From: Bacillota bacterium
Lineage (GTDB): Bacteria; Bacillota; Sulfobacillia; JAJYWN01; JAJZPE01
DNA length: 52,366 nt
NCBI GenBank assembly: GCA_036504675.1
Contig: DASXUT010000154.1
Coordinates: forward strand, 1 to 52,366
Reading direction: 5' to 3'
In this document: positions 43,976 to 52,175 of the stretch, piece by piece
How the letters are laid out: each line of letters begins with the position of its first letter
How positions within the stretch are numbered: the first letter of the stretch is position 1
Made by a program: the position numbers and the translations under genes
Notes under the pieces: generated by a model
What the model saw: only the letters and a program-made list of their open reading frames with translations
What the model was told of the DNA's origin: nothing
Databases searched by the model: none

Positions 43976-45211
43976 TCAGGGGACGATGGCCTCCGCCCGT
44001 CCGATTTCCTCGAGGGTCTCGATGGTCACGCCGACGGAGACCTTGCCTTCGCCGGCCGCGATCACCGGCCGGACGTCGATGATCCTGACTCCCGGTGGGA
44101 TTCTGGTCATCGCCTGGACGGTAGCGCTCTCCTTGGCCTCCTGTTCGGCAACCTCGGGCGCGACGGTCTCTTCGCCCGTCGTGACCTCGTGAAAGGTTAT
44201 CCAAGTCAGTTCGACAGGGATCTGGATATTCCTCCAGATGGGCACGGAGCGGTGGGTTTCGGTCCGATCGTAGTCCTGGAAGGGCACGTCGTTCTGGCCT
44301 TTGACTATTATTTCCTGCTGGCCGATTTTGATGAGGACCCGGGTCCGGGCGCGGCCGGTCCGGAGGCGGATTACCCTGGTCAGGAAGGCCTCCGCCTGCC
44401 CGTGGTACCAGACCCTGGCCCGGATGATCCCGGCGGCATGGACCAACCGGGTCAGAGGGGGGAGCCCCCCCGGTAGCTTGTGCGGCTCGACCAGGCCTAG
44501 TTGCTCTTCGGCGGACAGGCCGATGAGGCCGGAGATGAGGATCTGGCCGGCGGTCACGGTCTGCCCCCGGCCGACCAGCGGGACCCCCTTGAGGGCCAGC
44601 ACTTCCTCGACCAACCCGTCCTTGTTGGCGACGACATGGGCGGGGGGCGTCGCCGGGGCCTCGGCCGGCGGGAGGGCCTTCTCGGCGACGGCCAGGACGG
44701 CGCGGGTGCCGTGGATCTCCAGGGCCGCCCAGGAGATCTCGCGGACCTCCAGGACGAGCCCGGTCTCGACGACATGGAAGTCGACCGATCGCTTGAGGAC
44801 CCCAGGCTTGAGCCCGAGTCTGGCCGCGGCCTGGGTGACCACGTCCAGCGGCAGGGTCTCCAGGCCGGTCACCTCGACGCTCCAGACGAAGGACGACAGG
44901 GCGAAGAGACCGACGAGAAACAAAAAAACGCCCACCACCAGGCCCTGGCGATTAAGGACGCGGCGGGCCGAGAAAGGAAGGCCGTGCCGGTCCTCGATGT
45001 GGACCAGGACCCGCCCCTTGCGGGCTAGGTGGTGCAGGTCCGCGAAGTTACGGGCCGGAACCTTCATCCACAGGACGTGACGCCCGGCGACGACCTGCCA
45101 CACTGGAATTCCGGCCTGGACGGCCAGGTTGACCAGCCGCTCCGGACTCTGACCCTCGACCCGGATCGTCAGGTAGCCGATGAGATAGGCAATGACCCTG
45201 AAGACGACCAT
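43976..45211 (-). CDS. yqfD: Sporulation protein YqfD
   Basis: The 411-residue protein has VFRVIAYLIGYLTIRVEGQSPER at the N-terminus, a membrane span (about 90-108, VGVFLFLVGLFALSSFVW) and an extracytoplasmic region with GLVEEVLALKGVPLVGRGQTV and SGLIG. These are YqfD family features; in Bacillus the gene is needed for efficient sporulation, acting in the mother cell. ATG at 45211 follows GGGGAGGTCGGCG. It lies 23 bases after yqfC, forming the standard yqfC-yqfD-phoH run. The C-terminal segment is acidic. Confidence 0.9.
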   Translation of the reverse strand: MVVFRVIAYLIGYLTIRVEGQSPERLVNLAVQAGIPVWQVVAGRHVLWMKVPARNFADLHHLARKGRVLVHIEDRHGLPFSARRVLNRQGLVVGVFLFLVGLFALSSFVWSVEVTGLETLPLDVVTQAAARLGLKPGVLKRSVDFHVVETGLVLEVREISWAALEIHGTRAVLAVAEKALPPAEAPATPPAHVVANKDGLVEEVLALKGVPLVGRGQTVTAGQILISGLIGLSAEEQLGLVEPHKLPGGLPPLTRLVHAAGIIRARVWYHGQAEAFLTRVIRLRTGRARTRVLIKIGQQEIIVKGQNDVPFQDYDRTETHRSVPIWRNIQIPVELTWITFHEVTTGEETVAPEVAEQEAKESATVQAMTRIPPGVRIIDVRPVIAAGEGKVSVGVTIETLEEIGRAEAIVP

Positions 45212-45234
45212 CGCCGACCTCCCCGCCGCCCTGA

Positions 45235-45573
45235 CTAGACCCGGTACTCCAGACCGGTGATCCGGCCGAGGACGATCATCTCCTCGGTCCCGACGCTGCC
45301 GATGACCAGGCCTTCGCCGGTCAGGACGAGCTGGCCGGTCTCCAGGCCGACCCTGACCCGGCCGGGGGAATACTCGACCAGGCCCCGGTGGTTCTCCACG
45401 ACCGCCTGGAGGTTGCCCACCAGGACCACCCGGGGGAGGTCGAGGATGACGTCGCTGGGGAGTTCCAGCAGGTTGGCGAGTTTTTGGCGGAGACGGCGGC
45501 TGCGGACGCGGTAGCGGGTCATCCGTTCCTCGATGGCCCGATTCGGCCACGGCCGCCGGCGGTCCTCGGACAT
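45235..45573 (-). CDS. yqfC: Sporulation protein YqfC
   Basis: The 112-residue protein shows the YqfC pattern: a basic N-terminus, then LANLLELPSDVILDLPRVVLVGNLQAVVENH and GLVEYSPGRVRV, ending in MIVLGRITGLEYRV. It is a small soluble protein, often preceding yqfD. ATG at 45573 has AGGAAG right upstream. The region before it (45574-45779) contains the terminator of the rpsU-yqeY unit, so it likely has its own promoter there. Confidence 0.85.
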   Translation of the reverse strand: MSEDRRRPWPNRAIEERMTRYRVRSRRLRQKLANLLELPSDVILDLPRVVLVGNLQAVVENHRGLVEYSPGRVRVGLETGQLVLTGEGLVIGSVGTEEMIVLGRITGLEYRV

Positions 45574-45698
45574 CTTCCTACCCCCGCGTGGCGGTTCTCT
45601 AGAGCCTATGCCGGGCTGGGCGGCCGCATGACCGGACCGGCCGTCAGCCGTCGCGGGGCCCCCGTCTGTCGTCACGGGTCGTCTCGACAGACGACAAG

Positions 45699-45735
45699 AA
45701 AAAGGCTCATCTCGGTTTTCGACCCCGGATGAGCC
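45699..45735 (-). terminator. Rho-independent terminator after yqeY
   Basis: On the minus strand GGCTCATC (45728-45735) pairs with GATGAGCC (45704-45711) across a 16-base loop and is followed by TTTTTCTTG. It lies 45 bases after the yqeY stop and separates the ribosomal unit from yqfC. Confidence 0.8.
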
Positions 45736-45779
45736 CGCTGGTTCATCGCTTCAAGGGGCGCCCTCGCCGCCCCGGCACC

Positions 45780-46229
45780 TCACCCGAGGGTCTCGCGGAC
45801 GATCTGGTTGACCAGCTTGCCGTCGGCCCGGCCCTTGACCTTCGGCATCAGGGCGCCCATGACCTTGCCGATGTCCTTGGCCTCCTTCGCCGCGACCTGG
45901 GCGATGATCTCCACGACCAGGCTCCTGATCTCGTCGGGGGTCATCTGCTGAGGCATGTACCCGAGGACGATGGCGATCTCTCGTTCGAGGGCGGCCACGG
46001 TCTCCGGGCGCTCGGCCTTCTGGTACTCGACGATGGCGTCGCGCCGCTGCTTGACTTCGCGGGCGAGGACCTCGAGGACCTCCTCGTCGGAGAGTTCGTG
46101 GCCGCGGTCGATCTCGGCGTTCTTGATCGCCGCCCGGGCCAGTCGGATGACCGACAGTCTTTCCTTGCCTTCCTCGCGGGCCTTCATCGCCGACTTCATG
46201 TCCTCGTTGAGCCTTTCTTTCAAGGTCAC
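45780..46229 (-). CDS. yqeY: GatB/YqeY domain protein
   Basis: The 149-residue protein has TLKERLNEDMKSAMKAREEGK at the N-terminus, LSVIRLARAAIKNAEID, and the C-terminal GatB-like half with GYMPQQMTPDEIRSLVVE and GKVMGALMPKVKGRADGKLV. The family resembles the tRNA-binding tail of GatB; the precise role is unknown. GTG at 46229 follows GGGAGG at seven bases and matches the usual N-terminus; longer frames are not needed. rpsU precedes it, with a hairpin between. Confidence 0.9.
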   Translation of the reverse strand: MTLKERLNEDMKSAMKAREEGKERLSVIRLARAAIKNAEIDRGHELSDEEVLEVLAREVKQRRDAIVEYQKAERPETVAALEREIAIVLGYMPQQMTPDEIRSLVVEIIAQVAAKEAKDIGKVMGALMPKVKGRADGKLVNQIVRETLG

Positions 46230-46266
46230 CGTCGACGCCTCCCTTGCAGGATGCTGAGTTGCCATA

Positions 46267-46295
46267 ATAAAAGCTGGGCCCTCATCGGACCCAGC
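46267..46295 (-). terminator. Attenuator-like terminator between rpsU and yqeY
   Basis: On the minus strand GCTGGGTCC (46287-46295) and GGGCCCAGC (46273-46281) form a 9-bp stem with a G-T pair and a short loop, followed by TTTTATTATGG. Part of the transcripts may end here, making rpsU more abundant than yqeY. Confidence 0.7.
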
Positions 46296-46306
46296 CGTTA
46301 CTTGCA

Positions 46307-46480
46307 TTACTTATACCGGCGCTTCCGCGCCGCTTCGGACTTCTTCTTCCGCTTGACGCTAGGCTTCTCGTAGTGCTCGCGCCGGCGCGCCTCAGAGATG
46401 ACGCCGGCCTTCTGGCATTGGCGCTTGAAACGACGGAGGGCACTCTCCAAAGATTCGTTTTTGCCGAGCTTGACTTCCAT
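46307..46480 (-). CDS. rpsU: 30S ribosomal protein S21
   Basis: The 57-residue basic protein reads [20 protein letters not shown], then [20 protein letters not shown], ending in a Lys/Arg-rich tail. This is complete S21 of the Bacillota type. ATG at 46480 has GGGGAGGGAT upstream. The gene is driven by a near-consensus promoter at 46582-46611 and followed by an attenuator-like hairpin before yqeY. Confidence 0.97.
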   Translation of the reverse strand: MEVKLGKNESLESALRRFKRQCQKAGVISEARRREHYEKPSVKRKKKSEAARKRRYK

Positions 46481-46581
46481 GAATATCCCTCCCCTCGTCC
46501 AAGTAAGGGTGGGCCCGATCGGCCGCACAGGAAAACTTAACCGGCCCGCGGTGGCTCTTCTCTTCGCAGGCACGCAGAAAG

Positions 46582-46611
46582 ATTATACTATGACCGTTTT
46601 TGTTATGTCAA
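46582..46611 (-). promoter_or_regulatory. Near-consensus sigma-A promoter of rpsU
   Basis: Consensus -35 TTGACA (plus-strand 46606-46611) and -10 TATAAT (46582-46587) are 18 bases apart. The expected start near 46575 gives a leader of about 95 bases, in which I saw no riboswitch-like structure. Confidence 0.9.
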
Positions 46612-46642
46612 TCAATAATCGGGGTGGCAAAAGACTGCTTGT

Positions 46643-46987
46643 CTAGCCCGGCGGCCAGGCCAAGGCCCGCCCGCCGAGGATATGAAAATGCAGGTGATGG
46701 ATGGTCTGCCCGGCGTCGGGGCCGTAATTGACGACGACCCGATAGCCGCCGGGAACCAACTTCTCCTTCTTCGCCACCGCGTTGATGACGTCGAAGATGT
46801 GCCCGAGGAGATCGGCGTCGTGCTCGGCCAGGTCCCGGACGGAAGCGATGTGTTCCTTGGGGATGACCAGGAAATGTACGGGGGCTCCGGGATTGATGTC
46901 CTTGAAGGCCCTGACGTGGTCGTCCTCGTACAGGGTGTCGCTGGGGATCTGGCCGGCGGCGAGCTTGCAGAAAAGGCAGTCTTCCAT
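46643..46987 (-). CDS. HIT-family nucleotide-binding hydrolase (HinT-like)
   Basis: The 114-residue protein has CLFCKLAAGQIPSDTLYED, PKEHIASV and the histidine triad HHLHFHILGG near its end. HinT-type proteins hydrolyse nucleoside phosphoramidates and adenylated amino acids. N-terminal Cys pair CxxC is the usual zinc site. ATG at 46987 has GGGTGAC upstream. It lies directly upstream of rpsU, which is the common neighbour in Clostridia. A promoter was not recognised in the 171 bases upstream. Confidence 0.95.
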   Translation of the reverse strand: MEDCLFCKLAAGQIPSDTLYEDDHVRAFKDINPGAPVHFLVIPKEHIASVRDLAEHDADLLGHIFDVINAVAKKEKLVPGGYRVVVNYGPDAGQTIHHLHFHILGGRALAWPPG

Positions 46988-47158
46988 GTTGTCACCCGTT
47001 CTTGGCGGACTTGGCCCCGGTCTTCAAGCTAGAGTATCGGAAGGTGCCGCTCCAATTATTCGATTCTCGGCGGAAAATCCCTTTCTTGGCAAGGAGCTAC
47101 AAGTGACCGTCATCGCCCACCACCGTCACCGCCCGCGGCGATGCGACCTCCTCGGGGC

Positions 47159-48280
47159 TCAGGAGCGGGGGCTCACGAGCGGCGGGCAGCCGCGGTCGTG
47201 GTGGATGCAGTCGTGGCAGCCGGCGCAGTACCTGATGTCGTTCTCCAGGCCGGCGGCGGCCTTGCGGACCCAGAGCGGGTCGGCCAGCAGGGCGCGGCCG
47301 ATGGCGACCAGGTCGGCCACCCCGTCTTCGATGATCTGCCGAGCCGTCTCCGGACGGAGCACCCGCCCGACGGCGGTCACCGGCGTCTCCAGTTCGTTGA
47401 TCCGCAGGACCTGCTTGACTCCCTTGGCGAGGAGCGCCGTCGAACTCAGGGTCGCCCCGGTCGGCTCGGGCGGGGCCGTGCCCCCGGGAAAGCCCGCCGA
47501 GACGTGGATGAAGTCCGCTCCGCGTTCGGCGAGGGAGCGGGCGATGACGGCGCCGGCGGAGGCCCGGTTGCCGCCGGCGACATACTCGTCGGCGCTGATC
47601 CTCACCCCCACCGGCAGGCCCGAGCCGGCGGCCCGTTTGACGGCGGCCAGGACCTCCAGGGGGAAGCGCATCCGCCCGACGAAGTCGCCGCCGTAGTCGT
47701 CTTCCCGGTAGTTGGCGAAGGGGGAGAGGAATTGGTTGATGAGGAAGCCATGGGCGGCGTGGATCTCGATGGCGTCGGCGCCGGCGGCGGCCGCCCGCCC
47801 GGCGGCCGAGGCGAAGGCCTCGACCAGGGCCCGGATTTCGGGGATGTCCAGCTCCCTGGGCCTCGAGAGGGGCAGGGTCGGCGAGGGGATCGGTGACGGG
47901 GCCACCAGGCCCATCCCCGACCGGGCGAGGAATCCCGATTGCCGCCCGGCGTGGTTCAATTGGATCGAGACCTTGGCCCCCGCGTTGTGGATCCGCTCGA
48001 CCAGGTAATGGATGCCGTCCTGGAGATCATCGGACCACAGGCCGAGCTCGTTGGGGCTGAGCCGACCGTCGCGGGCCACCGCCGTGGCTTCCAGGGTGAT
48101 CAGGCCCGGACCCCCGTCGGCGTGCTCCCCGTAGTAGCCGATCACCCTGAGGGTGACCTCACCCTCCTCGGAGGCGTAGTCGCTGACCATCGGGGCCATG
48201 ACGATGCGGTTCTTGAGCCTCAGGCCACACCATTGGAGGGGTTCGAAGAGGGACGACGCTAAGACCACCTCGGCGGCCAC
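47159..48280 (-). CDS. NADH:flavin oxidoreductase, Old Yellow Enzyme family
   Basis: The 373-residue protein is a single FMN-binding TIM barrel: LFEPLQWCGLRLKNRIVMAP at the N-terminus, LNHAGRQ, EIHAAHGFLINQFLSPFAN with catalytic His pair, RISADEYV, and GRVLRPETARQIIEDG followed by VAIGRALLADP. The C-terminal CAGCHDC-x6-C arrangement suggests a 4Fe-4S site as in dienoyl-CoA reductases, but the second flavin domain is absent. Substrates are activated alkenes; the physiological one is unknown. GTG at 48280 is the first start; the GTG at 48268 is possible. Confidence 0.9.
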   Translation of the reverse strand: MAAEVVLASSLFEPLQWCGLRLKNRIVMAPMVSDYASEEGEVTLRVIGYYGEHADGGPGLITLEATAVARDGRLSPNELGLWSDDLQDGIHYLVERIHNAGAKVSIQLNHAGRQSGFLARSGMGLVAPSPIPSPTLPLSRPRELDIPEIRALVEAFASAAGRAAAAGADAIEIHAAHGFLINQFLSPFANYREDDYGGDFVGRMRFPLEVLAAVKRAAGSGLPVGVRISADEYVAGGNRASAGAVIARSLAERGADFIHVSAGFPGGTAPPEPTGATLSSTALLAKGVKQVLRINELETPVTAVGRVLRPETARQIIEDGVADLVAIGRALLADPLWVRKAAAGLENDIRYCAGCHDCIHHDRGCPPLVSPRS

Positions 48281-48491
48281 CTCGCAGGATCCTCAGCCGT
48301 CGTTCACCGGTCGGCGGAGGCTTGATCGGCTATGGTCTTGAGCCGCTCGAAGGCGGCGAGCTTGTCGGCGAAGGGGATGGCGCTGCGGCCGCGCGGGCAG
48401 GGGACCGCCTTGTCTTTCTGCGGTTGACACCTTTGGCCCTGCCTCCCGGCGGGAAAGAATAGGACGAGACCTGGAAGAGAGGGGGATCATC

Positions 48492-48941
48492 GTGGACCAA
48501 CTGAAGCTCGACGTCCGGGCCCGCTGGCAAGGCAAGGCCAAGACCGCAGTGCATATCCGGGACTTCCCGCCCCTGTACATGGACGAGCCGCCGGCGATGG
48601 GCGGAGGCAACGCCGGGCCCAGCCCGATGGAGTACGTCCTGGCGGCCCTCTGCGGCTGCACGGCGATCATCCTGAGGATGGTCGCCGGGGAAATCGGGGT
48701 GGCCATCGAGTCACTGGAACTAGCCGCCGAGGGGACCATCGACCCCCGCGGCCTTAAGGGCGATCCGAAGGTCATCGAGCACTTCCAGAAGATCGCCGAG
48801 ACGGTCAGATTGACCACCGACGCCTCCCCCGAGCTTCTCGAACGGCTCAAGGAGGAGTGGGTCGACCGCTGCCCGGCCTATAACCTGGTGAAGGACGCCG
48901 GCATCGACCTGACCGTGGACTGGGAGATCCACCGGCCGTGA
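48492..48941 (+). CDS. OsmC-family thiol protein
   Basis: The 149-residue protein has the OsmC pattern: GGNAGPSPMEYVLAALCGCTA with the first reactive Cys, and CPAYNLVKDAGIDL with the second. The family reduces organic peroxides or is of unknown role (YhfA-like). GTG at 48492 follows GAGAGGGGGATC. It is the only plus-strand gene in the right-hand 26 kb after the GGDEF gene and is divergent from the Old Yellow Enzyme gene. The 211 bases between them hold promoters for both, but no clear hexamers. Confidence 0.88.
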   Translation: MDQLKLDVRARWQGKAKTAVHIRDFPPLYMDEPPAMGGGNAGPSPMEYVLAALCGCTAIILRMVAGEIGVAIESLELAAEGTIDPRGLKGDPKVIEHFQKIAETVRLTTDASPELLERLKEEWVDRCPAYNLVKDAGIDLTVDWEIHRP

Positions 48942-49093
48942 CGGGCCGCGGACCCGTCGGGGGGCTCGTCCGCCTCGACGCCACATGAAGCGGCCCGGCA
49001 ACGATAGGAGAAGACTTCGACCACGGCCCCGGCCGCCCGCCTCAGGGCGCGTCCGAAGCCGGGGTCGGTCGCGTCGTTGGGGGCGAATGCCGG

Positions 49094-50224
49094 TCATTCC
49101 GACCGGTAGACGGTCTCGTTGCGGTTCTTGTCGGCATGCCGCTCGATGGCCAGAGCGATCAAGCGGTTGATCAGCTCCCCGTACGGTAGGCCGCTGGCCT
49201 CCCAAAGCTTCGGGTACATGCTGATCTTGGTGAAGCCGGGAATGGTGTTGAGCTCATTAAGGTAGATCCGGTCGGTGCCTCTTTCAACGAAGAAGTCGAC
49301 CCGAGCCATCCCGGCACAATCGATGGCTTTGAAAGCCTCGACGGCAAGTCGCCTGACCTCGGCGGCCGTCTCCGGCCGCAGGTCGGCCGGGATCCGCAAC
49401 TGCGAACGTTCATCCACGTACTTGGCGGCGTAGTCGTAAAACTCGTTGCAGGGAACGATCTCGCCCGGCACGGAGGCCTCCGGGTGGTCGTTTCCGAGGA
49501 CGCTGCACTCGATCTCCCGGGCGTCGACGGCGTCCTCGACCAGGATCCTCCGGTCGTAGCGGACCGCCAGGTCCATGCCGGCTCGAAGTTCATCGCGGTC
49601 GTGGGCTTTGCTGATCCCCACGCTCGAGCCGAGGTTGGCCGGCTTGATGAAGACCGGGAAGCCGAACTTGACCTCGATCTCCCGGGCCACGGCGTCACGC
49701 CGCTCCTCCCAGTCGCGCCGGAGGATCAAGAGGTAGTCGACCACCGGCAGACCACGCTGTTGCCAGACGGCCTTGGCCATGGCCTTGTCCATGCCCACCG
49801 AGGAGGCCAGGACACCGGCCCCGACGTACGGGATGTTGGCCATCTCCAGAAGGCCCTGGACCGTCCCGTCCTCACCGTAAGTCCCGTGGAGGACCGGGAA
49901 GACGACGTCGATGGCCTCCGGCCGACCGGGCCCGGGGCCGGCCGCCCCGGAGTCCGCTGCTTCCGGCAACTTGATCAGGCCGGGCGAACCCGGGTCGGGG
50001 AGGATCGCCAGGGGCGTCCCGGGGGATCCCTCAATGCCCGATTTCAGGGCCTTCATCGAGTCACCGGAAAGGAGCCACTGCCCGGAATGGGCGATCCCGA
50101 TCGGAACGACCTCGTATTTGTCCTTGTCGATGGCGCCGATGACGTTGGAGGCCGACATCAGAGAGACCTCATGCTCCCCCGAGCGGCCTCCAAAGATGAC
50201 GCCGACCCTTAACTTCCTGGTCAA
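49094..50224 (-). CDS. ddl: D-alanine--D-alanine ligase
   Basis: The 376-residue ATP-grasp enzyme makes D-Ala-D-Ala for peptidoglycan. Motifs include [19 protein letters not shown], the [15 protein letters not shown] loop, [15 protein letters not shown], and [23 protein letters not shown] with the metal ligands. An insertion of about 25 Gly/Pro-rich residues (near 82-110) precedes [12 protein letters not shown] at 50224 follows GGGAGGTAGGGC. The residue before S-M in [11 protein letters not shown] is consistent with D-Ala rather than D-Lac specificity, but this was not tested. Confidence 0.95.
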   Translation of the reverse strand: MTRKLRVGVIFGGRSGEHEVSLMSASNVIGAIDKDKYEVVPIGIAHSGQWLLSGDSMKALKSGIEGSPGTPLAILPDPGSPGLIKLPEAADSGAAGPGPGRPEAIDVVFPVLHGTYGEDGTVQGLLEMANIPYVGAGVLASSVGMDKAMAKAVWQQRGLPVVDYLLILRRDWEERRDAVAREIEVKFGFPVFIKPANLGSSVGISKAHDRDELRAGMDLAVRYDRRILVEDAVDAREIECSVLGNDHPEASVPGEIVPCNEFYDYAAKYVDERSQLRIPADLRPETAAEVRRLAVEAFKAIDCAGMARVDFFVERGTDRIYLNELNTIPGFTKISMYPKLWEASGLPYGELINRLIALAIERHADKNRNETVYRSE

Positions 50225-50288
50225 AGCCCTACCTCCCGTTTAACCGGCAAAAAGCAGTACTAGGCTATTCAACGAAAAATTGGCTTAT

Positions 50289-50313
50289 CCCTGTCCAGCC
50301 GGGCTGGACAGGG
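50289..50313. repeat. Perfect inverted repeat upstream of ddl
   Basis: CCCTGTCCAGC (50289-50299) and GCTGGACAGGG (50303-50313) form an 11-bp stem with a three-base loop, 64 bases upstream of ddl. It has no adjacent T tract, so it may be an operator or RNA structure. Confidence 0.5.
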
Positions 50314-50347
50314 CTGGCAAATTCAGGTCCGACGGGGCCGAGCCCGG

Positions 50348-50378
50348 AAAAAGAAGACGCCCCTTGGGTCGAGGGCGT
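50348..50378 (-). terminator. Terminator downstream of mtaB and the receptor remnant
   Basis: On the minus strand ACGCCCTC (50371-50378) pairs with the ACGCCCCTT complement (50357-50365) across a short loop, and the sequence CTTCTTTTTCC follows. It would end transcripts from mtaB before ddl. Confidence 0.65.
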
Positions 50379-50470
50379 TCTGTGAAGGGCATCCTCGCCG
50401 GGGCGTCAAGCCACATCCTTATCCAGGGCAGGACGAGTCAGATTGAGCGTTGGAAGGGGTCCCGGGTGCC

Positions 50471-50789
50471 TCAGAGTTTGAAGCGGCCGACCAACGCCTG
50501 CATCCCCATGGCCATCTCGGCCAGGGAACGGCGACGGTCTCGTCGACGGTCGAGAAGATCAGATCGAGCGCCTCTCCGGCCTTGCCGGCCAGCTCCACGC
50601 CACGTTCGACGTCTCCCGTGCCGAACACATGGCCTTGACCGCACGCGCGGTCCCCTGCTGCATGCCGCCGACCAGGTCGCCGATCTCGCGGGTCGCCCGT
50701 GAAGAGCGCTCGGCGAGCTTGCGGACTTCCTCGGCGACTACGGCGAAGCCCTTCCCAGCAATCAAGGAGGTTCGACCGTCGTGTTCCAA
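50471..50789 (-). pseudogene. Remnant of a methyl-accepting chemotaxis protein signalling domain
   Basis: Three frames in succession spell pieces of a chemoreceptor C-terminus. The first (about 50765-50628) reads AGKGFAVVAEEVRKLAERSS and TREIGDLVGGMQQGT, the conserved hairpin-to-N-helix region. A frame change near 50625 continues with DVERGVELAGKAGEALDLI. A second change near 50530 leads to SLAEMAMGMQALVGRFKL and a stop (50471), the usual receptor terminus. The segment between the second and third pieces is shorter than in intact receptors, so a deletion is also present. The N-terminal sensor and membrane parts are missing because mtaB ends at 50793. It is a decayed gene fragment. Confidence 0.85.
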
Positions 50790-50792
50790 GTC

Positions 50793-52175
50793 CTAGGCCT
50801 GGTCCACGGGGCCCCCGGTGGCTCGTCCGGCGGCTTCCCCCGGCCCGGTCAGGCCGGTGAGTTCGACCCGGACCAGACGACCGCGCCACTCGGGAGGACC
50901 GTCGAAGGCCACCCTGACGTAATTATCGGCCAGACCTTCGAGCACCGCGGGAAGCGGGTCGGCCCGCCGGCCCTCGCCCCCGTCCTCTTCGACCAGTACT
51001 TCGGCCACCGAGCCGAGCTGGGAAGAGACGAAGGCGCGCCCCATCTCTTCACCCAGGGCGATTAGGCGGGCGCTCCGGGCGGCCTTGACCGCCGAGCCGA
51101 CCTGACCGGGTAGGCCGGCCGCGGGGGTCCCTCGCCGGCGGGAGTACTTGAAAACATGGAGGCGCGAGAAACCCATCGACCGGGCGAAGCCGTAGCTCTC
51201 CGCGAAGTCCTCCTCGGACTCGCCGGGGAAGCCGACCATGATGTCGGTACTGACGGCCAGCCCGGGCACACGGCCCCGAGCCCCGTCGATGACCCGGCGG
51301 TAGTCGTCCGGCGAGTACTGCCGGTTCATCGCCCGGAGGGTCCGAGCGCAGCCGCTCTGCAGGGGGACGTGGAGGTGGCGGCAGAGGAGGCCGTCGCCAA
51401 TCAAGTCGACCAGCCCCGGGGTTATCTCCATCGGCTCGATGGAACTCAGCCTGACCCTGGCCAGACCGGGCAGACCGGCCAGACGGCCGACCACCCCGGC
51501 CAGATCGACGTCGCCCAGGTCACGGCCGTAGGCGCCGAGGTGGATACCGGTCAGGACGACCTCCTTGAACCCGGCCGCGGCCAGACGCCCCACCTCGGCC
51601 ACGACGTCCTCGGGGCGACGGCTGCGGATCGGGCCGCGGGCATATGGGATGATGCAATACGAGCAGTACTGCTCGCAGCCTTCCTGGATCTTGACGGTGG
51701 CCCGCGTGCGCCCGTGGAAGCCCTCGATGGGAATCTCTTCGTAGCGCCAGGGCCTGACCCCGTCCTCGGCCCCGGCCGGAGCCGGCGGCGCCGCCCCCGC
51801 CGCCTCCCCGGCCCGAGCCTGCTCGACCAGGTCGACCAGGCGGTCACGGTCGCGGGTGCCGACGACCACGTCGACCCCCGGGATGTCGATCACCTCGCCC
51901 GGCTCGGTCTCGGGGTAACAGCCGACCACGGCGACAATGGCCGCCGGATGGTCCCGGGCGACCCGGTGGATCAGTTGACGGGACTTGGCCGCCGCCCGGC
52001 CGGTGACCACGCAGGTGTTGACGACGTAGACGTCGGCCTCCTCGGGCGACGGCACGGCGTCATAGCCGGCCCGGGTGAACAGGCTGAGGAGGGCTTCGCT
52101 GTCATACTGGTTGACCTTGCAGCCGAGGGTGGTGATGGCCACCCGCGGCCGCCGCCCGTCTCTGGGCTCGCTCAT
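50793..52175 (-). CDS. mtaB: tRNA t6A37 methylthiotransferase MtaB
   Basis: The 460-residue radical-SAM enzyme converts t6A to ms2t6A at position 37 of ANN-decoding tRNAs. The N-terminal UPF0004 domain has TLGCKVNQYDSEAL, VVNTCVVTGRAAAKSR and VGCYPETEP (three cluster Cys). The radical SAM motif is CEQYCSYCIIPYARG. A TRAM domain follows at the C-terminus (about 375-445). A short Ala/Pro-rich insertion (about 122-142) separates the first two domains. ATG at 52175 shares one base with the rsmE stop (TGATG); the GTG just before is inside the rsmE end. RsmE-MtaB adjacency is typical of Bacillota. Confidence 0.96.
   Translation of the reverse strand: MSEPRDGRRPRVAITTLGCKVNQYDSEALLSLFTRAGYDAVPSPEEADVYVVNTCVVTGRAAAKSRQLIHRVARDHPAAIVAVVGCYPETEPGEVIDIPGVDVVVGTRDRDRLVDLVEQARAGEAAGAAPPAPAGAEDGVRPWRYEEIPIEGFHGRTRATVKIQEGCEQYCSYCIIPYARGPIRSRRPEDVVAEVGRLAAAGFKEVVLTGIHLGAYGRDLGDVDLAGVVGRLAGLPGLARVRLSSIEPMEITPGLVDLIGDGLLCRHLHVPLQSGCARTLRAMNRQYSPDDYRRVIDGARGRVPGLAVSTDIMVGFPGESEEDFAESYGFARSMGFSRLHVFKYSRRRGTPAAGLPGQVGSAVKAARSARLIALGEEMGRAFVSSQLGSVAEVLVEEDGGEGRRADPLPAVLEGLADNYVRVAFDGPPEWRGRLVRVELTGLTGPGEAAGRATGGPVDQA

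Noticed and set aside
48304-48440. Short minus-strand frame with protein-like composition after the Old Yellow Enzyme start region
   Set aside because: About 45 codons ending at 48304 look plausible (SAIPFADKLAAFERL) but there is no start codon with a binding site, and the region overlaps the expected promoters of the divergent genes.
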